From positions 1 through 45,448 of the forward strand of contig JAAYMP010000033.1 of NCBI GenBank assembly GCA_012521315.1: 45,448 nucleotides of DNA. Direction: 5' to 3'. Shown here piece after piece: positions 40,184-45,448 of the stretch. The notes beneath the pieces were generated by a model, which did not search any database, was not told where the DNA came from, and saw only the letters and a program-made list of their open reading frames with translations. This DNA is from Bacillota bacterium. Lineage in GTDB: Bacteria; Bacillota; UBA4882; UBA10575. Made by a program: the position numbers and the translations under genes. Position 1 is the stretch's first letter; each line of letters starts with the position of its first letter.

Positions 40184-40210
40184 AAAAAAGGCGGACCCTG
40201 CTGTCCGCCT
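40184..40210 (-). terminator. Intrinsic terminator of ddl
   Basis: Minus-strand AGGCGGAC-AGCAGG-GTCCGCCT followed by TTTTT, beginning about 15 bases past the ddl stop. Confidence 0.9.
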
Positions 40211-40225
40211 CCAACCGCCCTTCTG

Positions 40226-41320
40226 CTAAGCTTTTCGGCCGCCGGGCCGGTTTTGAAAACGTTCCAAAGCTAATTCGGCCAAGCGCTCAATCAACTCCGG
40301 GTAAGAGACCCCGCTGGCGGCCCAGAGCTTGGGATACATACTAATCTTGGTAAAACCGGGGATCGTGTTGATCTCATTAACGAAGATCCGTCCGTCCTGC
40401 TTCAGAACGAAGAAATCTACGCGGCCCATGCCCGCACAATCGACCGCTTTAAACGCCCGCACCGCCAGATCCTGCACGTTAGCCGTTTGTTCCGGGGTCA
40501 AGCGGGCAGGAATAATCAACTCGGAATCGTTTTTCACGTATTTATCCTCGTAACTATAGAATTCCGCCCCCGGGACGATCTCCCCCGGCACGGAGGCGCG
40601 GGGTTCATCATTGCCGAGGACCGCACATTCCACTTCGTAGCCGTCCAAAAAGGCCTCCACCACTACCTTCCGGTCATAAGTTAGGGCCACCGGGAAAGCC
40701 GCTTCCAACTCCGCGCGGTTGTGGGCTTTGCTAATGCCCACACTTGACCCCATATTGGCCGGTTTCACAAAACAGGGATAGCCCAACCGGTTCTCGATGG
40801 TAGCGCAGATCAGCGCGCGGTCTTTCTCCCATTCGTAGCGCCGGAAAACCAGATAATCACCGACGGGAAGGCCATGGTGCTTGAAGAGGGCTTTCATGAT
40901 TTCTTTATCCATCCCGGCCGCCGAAGCCATGACCCCGCCGCCAATATAAGGAATCCCGGCCAATTCCAAGAGCCCTTGCACCGTACCGTCTTCACCCATT
41001 GGTCCGTGGAGAAGGGGAAAGACCAAGTCAACCTCCGTACGCAGGTAACCCAGTAAAAACCCGTTTTGGTTCTGCACGATCCGGTCGGCGGCCGTGCTTT
41101 CGCCGCCGCTAACCTCGTAACAACCCCTTTCGACCAACGACTCCGGGGCGAGCCCGGGAATCCACTGCCCGGCTTTGGTAATCCCAATCGGTAATACTTC
41201 AATTTTTCCCCGGATCGCCTGGACGACGGAAGCCGCCGACATCACCGAAACTTCATGCTCACCCGATTGTCCGCCGTAGAGCAGCGCCATTTTCAGCCCC
41301 ATCCTGCGGGTCACCACCAT
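40226..41320 (-). CDS. ddl: D-alanine--D-alanine ligase
   Basis: Up to 364 residues; ATP-grasp enzyme joining two D-Ala for the peptidoglycan precursor. Motifs are LLYGGQSGEHEVSVMSAAS at the N-terminus, FPLLHGPMGEDGTVQGLLEL and AGIPYIGGGVMASAAGMDKE, FVKPANMGSSVGISKAHNRA, KVVVEAFLDGYEVECAVLG, and the Mg-binding FFVLKQDGRIFVNEINTIPG. The omega-loop DKYVKNDSELIIPARL carries the Tyr of true D-Ala-D-Ala ligases rather than the VanA-type D-lactate pattern. Start uncertain: ATG at 41320, 41302 or 41290; homology only requires the last. It has its own terminator. Confidence 0.95.
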   Translation of the reverse strand: MVVTRRMGLKMALLYGGQSGEHEVSVMSAASVVQAIRGKIEVLPIGITKAGQWIPGLAPESLVERGCYEVSGGESTAADRIVQNQNGFLLGYLRTEVDLVFPLLHGPMGEDGTVQGLLELAGIPYIGGGVMASAAGMDKEIMKALFKHHGLPVGDYLVFRRYEWEKDRALICATIENRLGYPCFVKPANMGSSVGISKAHNRAELEAAFPVALTYDRKVVVEAFLDGYEVECAVLGNDEPRASVPGEIVPGAEFYSYEDKYVKNDSELIIPARLTPEQTANVQDLAVRAFKAVDCAGMGRVDFFVLKQDGRIFVNEINTIPGFTKISMYPKLWAASGVSYPELIERLAELALERFQNRPGGRKA

Positions 41321-41379
41321 TCTTTTCTGTTCTCGTTTCCGATTCCTAATATATCATATACAACAAGCCGGCCGGAAAA

Positions 41380-42546
41380 TTACGGCAAATAACCGGCCGG
41401 ATCAACGGGGGCCCCGTCTTTCCGCACCTCAAAATGGAGATGGGGGCCGGTACTCAAACCTGTGCTTCCCGATTTGGCGATCACCTGTCCCTGGGCCACC
41501 GCATCCCCTTCTTTTACTAACAGCCGCGAGTTATGGGCATAGGCCGTGGCCAGGCCGTTTCCGTGGTCAATCACGATATAGTAGCCGTAACCACCGTTCC
41601 ATCCGCTGATCATGACCCGCCCCCGGTCCGCCGCCAGCACATCGGTCCCCGTGGGAACGGCAATATCTATCCCCGAGTGAAACCGTTTCTGTTTTAGAAT
41701 CGGGTGCATCCGCTCCCCGAAAGGCGAACTGATCCGCGCTTTGACCGGCAGCGGCCAGATCAGCTTGCCGGTGCCCAGGGCTTCCTTTTGCTGTCGCCGT
41801 TTGATCTCGGCTTCAATCTGCCGTGAAGTCTCTTCCAGCTCATCAAGGGCGGTTTCTAATTTCTTCCGGTCCTTCTGGATCTTGTTCAGCTCAGCTTCGG
41901 CCTTCTGCACCAGCGCCGCTTTGGTTTTTTGCTGTTCCGCCGCGGCTTTTTCCAAGGAAATGACCGTGGCCCGTTGTTGGTCCAGTTCCCGCCTTTTTCC
42001 CTGGAGCGTTCTCTGGTGGGCGCTGATCTCTTCCTTAAGCGCCGATACTTCGGCGATCAATCGGGCATCGGCCCGCAGAAAATAGGAGACCATCTCAAAT
42101 TTACTGATTAAATCGGCGAAATTCTCCGCGGCCACCAACAGTTCCAGATAGCTCAAGGGACCATATTTGTAGACGGCAACCAAGCGCCGGTTGTATTGGT
42201 CCGCCCGCTCGCGTTGGAGGCGGTTCAACCGGGCCAACTCCTTTTCCACCTGGGCCTGTTCCCGTTCCAACTTGGCGATCTCCCCTTGCACCAGGCGCAA
42301 CCTTTGGTCCAACCTCTCCAGTTCCAACTCAATCTGGTCCAGTTCCTGCTGGGCGGTGATTAAAGCGCTCAAGACCGATGATTCCTGCTTTTTCATGGTC
42401 GAGAGCTGCTGTTTTGTCCGTTCAATCAAACGGTTGATCCGCTCCAGTTCCCCTTCTTCCTGAGCCGTAAGGAGAGGGACAAAGATAAGGAAGCACAGGA
42501 AAACAAAGACCCAGCCAAACATGCTGCGTCGTCCTTCTTGCTGCAT
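41380..42546 (-). CDS. M23 metallopeptidase with N-terminal coiled coil (EnvC-like)
   Basis: About 388 residues: signal or anchor helix (FGWVFVFLCFLIFVPLL), a long coiled coil (about 30-250) of Glu/Gln/Lys/Arg-rich heptads broken by YKYGPLSYLELLVAAENFAD, and a C-terminal LytM/M23 domain (about 265-388). The zinc site is intact: H-x3-D in KRFHSGIDIAVP and HxH in GPHLHFEV. It is either a peptidoglycan endopeptidase or an EnvC-like activator; intact ligands favour enzymatic activity. Several in-frame ATG exist (42582, 42555, 42546, 42522); 42546 is chosen for an AAGG site and a basic n-region. It lies 170 bases behind the glutamate-synthase-like gene. Confidence 0.92.
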   Translation of the reverse strand: MQQEGRRSMFGWVFVFLCFLIFVPLLTAQEEGELERINRLIERTKQQLSTMKKQESSVLSALITAQQELDQIELELERLDQRLRLVQGEIAKLEREQAQVEKELARLNRLQRERADQYNRRLVAVYKYGPLSYLELLVAAENFADLISKFEMVSYFLRADARLIAEVSALKEEISAHQRTLQGKRRELDQQRATVISLEKAAAEQQKTKAALVQKAEAELNKIQKDRKKLETALDELEETSRQIEAEIKRRQQKEALGTGKLIWPLPVKARISSPFGERMHPILKQKRFHSGIDIAVPTGTDVLAADRGRVMISGWNGGYGYYIVIDHGNGLATAYAHNSRLLVKEGDAVAQGQVIAKSGSTGLSTGPHLHFEVRKDGAPVDPAGYLP

Positions 42547-42730
42547 CACGCTCATCCTTTGACCCGAAGTTAATCGCACCAATTAATGCTAAATTTCGCT
42601 TTTGTTCGGGGTTTTCCTGCCATCCTTCGGGAATTCCAAGGCCCGATCGGCCAACAAATTCGCAAATACCGGCTTTTTGCCATCCCTTCCTTTCGCGGCG
42701 CCAGCCTGTTGGCGGAGGCGGCTACCGATC

Positions 42731-42760
42731 TTGTACGGCCCTATACGGACCTATACGGCC
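42731..42760. repeat. Three imperfect decamer repeats
   Basis: TTGTACGGCC, CTATACGGAC, CTATACGGCC in direct tandem, covering the stop codon of the glutamate-synthase-like gene and the bases just beyond. The rest of the 42583-42750 gap shows no hairpin with a T run. Confidence 0.6.
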
Positions 42761-44148
42761 GGGTCCCCACACCACCTGATCCCCAAATAGGTGGCCAGTT
42801 CCCGGTTGAGCGTGGACAGATCATTTTTATCAACCGCACTCAAGTTCTCTTTCCCCAAACACGCCGCGGCCAACTGCATCTCCTCCACCGCCGCTTTTAA
42901 GAAATTGGCCAGGCTTTGCGCCCCTTGATCGATATTGAGCTTGTTTTTCTGTGGCGAGCCTTCAAAGATCAATTTAGTCGGCGGTTCCCACGGCAGGACC
43001 TTGACCGCTTGGGTATGAACCAAAGAAAGCAGAGCGATGGTCCCGATAAAGACCGCATCCGCCCCCAAAGCCAGGGCTTTCAAGAAATCCATCCCCGTAA
43101 AGAGGCCACCCCCGATCAAGAGGGAGATCTTGCCCGACAGTTTTGCCTTGTCCAAAAACCGTCGCGCCCGCACCAAGGCATAAAGGGTGGGCGTCCCCAT
43201 CGCGTCCAGCGCGGAAGCCAGCCCGCCGTGGGTCCCCCCTTCCATCCCGTCAATCGCGATAAAATCGGGTTTGGCCTCGACCAGGATCTCCAGTTCCCGT
43301 TCGAGCCATTGGGTGGCCCCCAGTTTAAACCCCACCGGCACGCCCTCCGTTTGCGCTCTGATCGCCCTCACCAGTTCCTTTAAATCCTGGTTCGATTTCA
43401 CCTCCAACAAACGGGGCGGGATCACCGCCTTTTCCCCCGGCTTGACGCCTAAAAGTTGACGCAGTTGGGGATTGCGGGCCAAACGGCGCGGAGAGAGCTC
43501 GGCCGGGGCCGGTCCCCACAAGCCTTGTCCCAGTTGGATCTCGACGGCATCCGCTTTTTGTAAAACCTCCATGTCCTTCGCCCAGCTCCCGCGGGCATAT
43601 TGAATGATCAGTTTCTCGGCGGCGGCCCGTTCCGCCGGCAAAAACGGCCCGTTCCCGGTGTTGGCCGCCGTCCCGGCCATGGTCGCCCCCAAAGCCAGCG
43701 CTTGCTTGGTTTTTGCGCTCAACGCCGTCCCGTAGGCCATTCCCCCGATCAGCACCGGAATCCTTATTTTTAAAGGATACTTGGCCTCCGGGCCAATCAC
43801 CACCTCCGTGCCGACTTCCGTGTAGTCCAACAACGGCTGGCGGTAGAAATAACCCGGACTGAAAAAAAGATCTTTCCAGGGCGAAACCACAAGCCGTCGG
43901 CCAAAGGGCCGCTCCGGTGGTTGCCCGTGGGCCGCCCGCAATTCCGTCTCGACTAAACGGCCGAGCCCAATCTTTTTCGCCAGATTATAAGTTTCAAAGA
44001 GATTGCTCCAGTAACGTTCGGTGGTAATCCGTTTATACAAAAACGCAAAGATGAAGGAGGACAAACCCCGGCTGGCCACCACCAGCAGGCAGGAGAAGGC
44101 GATTAACCCCGTTACGGTCGCCAAAACACCCAGACCGAATAGTTCCAT
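42751..44148 (-). CDS. Membrane-anchored FMN-binding glutamate-synthase-like protein
   Basis: About 465 residues; a membrane helix (about 5-28) and then the FMN/2-oxoglutarate barrel of the glutamate synthase large subunit (PF01645, YerD-like group). Barrel signs are IPVLIGGMAYGTALSAKTKQ, GTAANTGNGPFLPAER, AVEIQLGQGLWGPAPAELSP, FIAIDGMEGGTHGGLASALD and SLLIGGGLFTGMDFLKALAL. The Cys-x5-Cys-x4-Cys set for the 3Fe-4S cluster, expected right after GADAVFIGT, is missing; the place reads LLSLVHTQAVKVLPWEPP. There is no glutaminase domain and no small subunit. So it is likely an FMN oxidoreductase of unknown substrate. ATG at 44148 is chosen; an upstream start at 44199 is possible. Confidence 0.88.
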   Translation of the reverse strand: MELFGLGVLATVTGLIAFSCLLVVASRGLSSFIFAFLYKRITTERYWSNLFETYNLAKKIGLGRLVETELRAAHGQPPERPFGRRLVVSPWKDLFFSPGYFYRQPLLDYTEVGTEVVIGPEAKYPLKIRIPVLIGGMAYGTALSAKTKQALALGATMAGTAANTGNGPFLPAERAAAEKLIIQYARGSWAKDMEVLQKADAVEIQLGQGLWGPAPAELSPRRLARNPQLRQLLGVKPGEKAVIPPRLLEVKSNQDLKELVRAIRAQTEGVPVGFKLGATQWLERELEILVEAKPDFIAIDGMEGGTHGGLASALDAMGTPTLYALVRARRFLDKAKLSGKISLLIGGGLFTGMDFLKALALGADAVFIGTIALLSLVHTQAVKVLPWEPPTKLIFEGSPQKNKLNIDQGAQSLANFLKAAVEEMQLAAACLGKENLSAVDKNDLSTLNRELATYLGIRWCGDPAV

Positions 44149-44414
44149 CACAATTCGCTTCACCCGCTTGATGATTATTAATAATAGTATTCTAACCAAA
44201 AATACCGCTTTCTAACCGCCTTTCCTGGTCTTACCAAACTTTTTGTTTTTTCTCAGAACTGGTTCTTCCTCTAATTCCCACTAGGAAATCCCAGCTCTAG
44301 CAAGAATTATGGTTTATGCCAGGTCGTCCATGTCGCTGTAGATCCGACTTTCATCACACCTCCAATTGCCGTTGGCGACCAAAAACGACAACATGAAAGA
44401 GGAGTGTTCACAAG

Positions 44415-45398
44415 ATGAAAGGCAAAAAACGTTACATCCGTTACGGATCGTTTTTGCTGGCCTTGCTGGTCATGCTTTTACCGGTCCTCGTCAACGCCCA
44501 AACCTACCAAGTCAAACCGGGTGACTCGTTGTATCTTATTTCTCGCCGTTTCAATGTCCCCACCGATACGCTGAAAAATGGCAACAATTTGTCTTCAAAT
44601 ATGATTTATCCCGGGCAAAACCTGATTATCCCCACGGCCTATACCGTGCGCCCCGGTGATTCTCTTTACCTGATCGCCACCCGGAACGGAATTCCCCTCA
44701 CCAGTCTGCGCACTACCAACAATATCTGGCATAACTACTTGGAAGTCGGTCAAGTTCTCTACCTGCCGCTCGGCCAGGGGAGTCCCAACCCAAACCCCGG
44801 AGCGCCTTCCAGCGGCCAACTCTATACGGTCCGGACCAATGACAGCCTTTATCTAATTGCCAAGCGGTTCGGCACCACCATCCAAGCCCTGAAAACGGCC
44901 AATAAACTCTCTTCCGATTTTATTTATCCCGGTCAAGTATTGACGATCCCGACCGGAGCAGCCCCTTCCAACCCCGGCGGAAACAACGGGGGGACCGGTG
45001 GACATTACGGGACTAAATTCAACCTTTCCCAAACGGAGATCGAGCTCCTCGCCCGTTTAGTCCGGGCGGAGGCCGAAGGGGAATCCTACGAGGGACAAGT
45101 CGCCGTCGCCGCTTCCGTCCTCAACCGGCTCAACGACCCCCGTTATCCCAACACGATCAGCCAGATTATCTACCAGGTTGACCAGGGGATTTATTACCAA
45201 TACAGTCCGGTGATGGATGGGCGGATCAACTTGCCCGCCACCGCCACGGCCCTAAAAGCGGTCCAGGACGCTATCAACGGGTGGGATCCTTCCAACGGAG
45301 CCATCGGTTTTTACAACCCGGCTAAAACCACGAACAAATGGGTCCGCTCTCAACCAATAACCGCCCAGATCGGGAACCATGTTTTCTTCCGAAACTGA
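44415..45398 (+). CDS. LysM-repeat cell wall hydrolase (SleB type)
   Basis: 327 residues. Signal peptide (about 10-29), three LysM peptidoglycan-binding repeats (about 30-74, 76-118 and 136-180, each opening with TYQVKPGDSLYLIS-like sequence), a Pro/Asn/Gly linker (about 181-200), and a C-terminal hydrolase_2 domain (about 205-327) with LLARLVRAEAEGESYEGQVA, where the catalytic Glu is expected, and IGFYNPAKTTNKWVR. The domain is a lytic transglycosylase in SleB, which acts on spore cortex muramic lactam; vegetative LysM-SleB proteins also exist. GAGGAG lies before the ATG. No sporulation promoter was clear in the 215 bases upstream. Confidence 0.93.
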   Translation: MKGKKRYIRYGSFLLALLVMLLPVLVNAQTYQVKPGDSLYLISRRFNVPTDTLKNGNNLSSNMIYPGQNLIIPTAYTVRPGDSLYLIATRNGIPLTSLRTTNNIWHNYLEVGQVLYLPLGQGSPNPNPGAPSSGQLYTVRTNDSLYLIAKRFGTTIQALKTANKLSSDFIYPGQVLTIPTGAAPSNPGGNNGGTGGHYGTKFNLSQTEIELLARLVRAEAEGESYEGQVAVAASVLNRLNDPRYPNTISQIIYQVDQGIYYQYSPVMDGRINLPATATALKAVQDAINGWDPSNGAIGFYNPAKTTNKWVRSQPITAQIGNHVFFRN

Positions 45399-45448
45399 CC
45401 AGGATAAACCCACCCAACCAAACCACGCCACGCCAAAAAAGAAACCGC

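Noticed and set aside
44255..44266. AGAACTGGTTCT inverted repeat before the SleB-like gene
   Set aside because: Short, with a two-base centre and no adjoining promoter; could be chance.

Overview
The window reads as chromosome of a spore-forming, Gram-positive-type Bacillota (Firmicutes) bacterium, mid-50s percent G+C by eye. The evidence is a GerA/GerC/GerB germination operon, the GPR spore protease, BofA, the sigma-G inhibitor Gin/CsfB, a SleB-type cortex hydrolase, DacF-like and SpoVB-like proteins, and the yaaL-bofA-gin / tmk-yaaQ-yaaR-holB-yaaT order known from Bacillus and Clostridia. TTG and GTG starts behind strong GGAGG sites are common. The exact lineage cannot be read from the sequence. 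There is no rRNA, tRNA, CRISPR array, transposase or prophage.

Layout: 1-3.6 kb, S-adenosylmethionine by-product recycling (ahcY cut by the window edge, mtnP-mtnA), interrupted by an XRE regulator/ImmA-like pair. 3.8-6.1 kb, pgi and a DegV protein. 6.2-10.4 kb, a gerA-gerC-gerB operon plus a small two-helix protein, with a good sigma-G-type promoter. 10.5-15.2 kb, an envelope cluster: murJ, ECF sigma factor, likely membrane anti-sigma factor, LiaF-like protein, GreA-like protein and a DUF554 membrane protein. 15.3-17.0 kb, gpr with a YvlD-like membrane protein and a small membrane protein. 17.1-24.5 kb, rpsT facing holA-comEC-comEA-recN-argR-nadK. 24.6-28.5 kb, a SpoVB-like flippase and a polar amino-acid ABC transporter. 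28.6-33.0 kb, the yaaT-holB-yaaR-yaaQ-tmk and gin-bofA-yaaL sets. 33.0-37.2 kb, a secreted glucodextranase-C-like protein, an MFS exporter, a DUF378 protein, a structured inverted repeat and a D,D-carboxypeptidase. 37.2-45.4 kb, thioredoxin with a CsoR-family repressor, NAD synthetase, bacteriohemerythrin, D-Ala-D-Ala ligase, an M23 peptidase with coiled coil, a membrane-anchored glutamate-synthase-like flavoprotein, and a LysM-SleB hydrolase.

Most genes lie on the minus strand in short overlapping operons closed by clear intrinsic terminators. The main themes are peptidoglycan and spore-envelope building and breakdown, replication and competence, and sulfur/redox housekeeping. No completely new system is obvious. 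The points most worth a second look are a NAD synthetase whose glutaminase nucleophile is glycine, a CstR-like (two-Cys, His-less) repressor with its own operator in front of thioredoxin, the ECF sigma/unfamiliar anti-sigma/LiaF/GreA-like cluster, and a 63-base nested inverted repeat at 35.68 kb. No intergenic gap clearly exceeds 300 bases; the largest (613-912) holds only an AT-rich palindrome.
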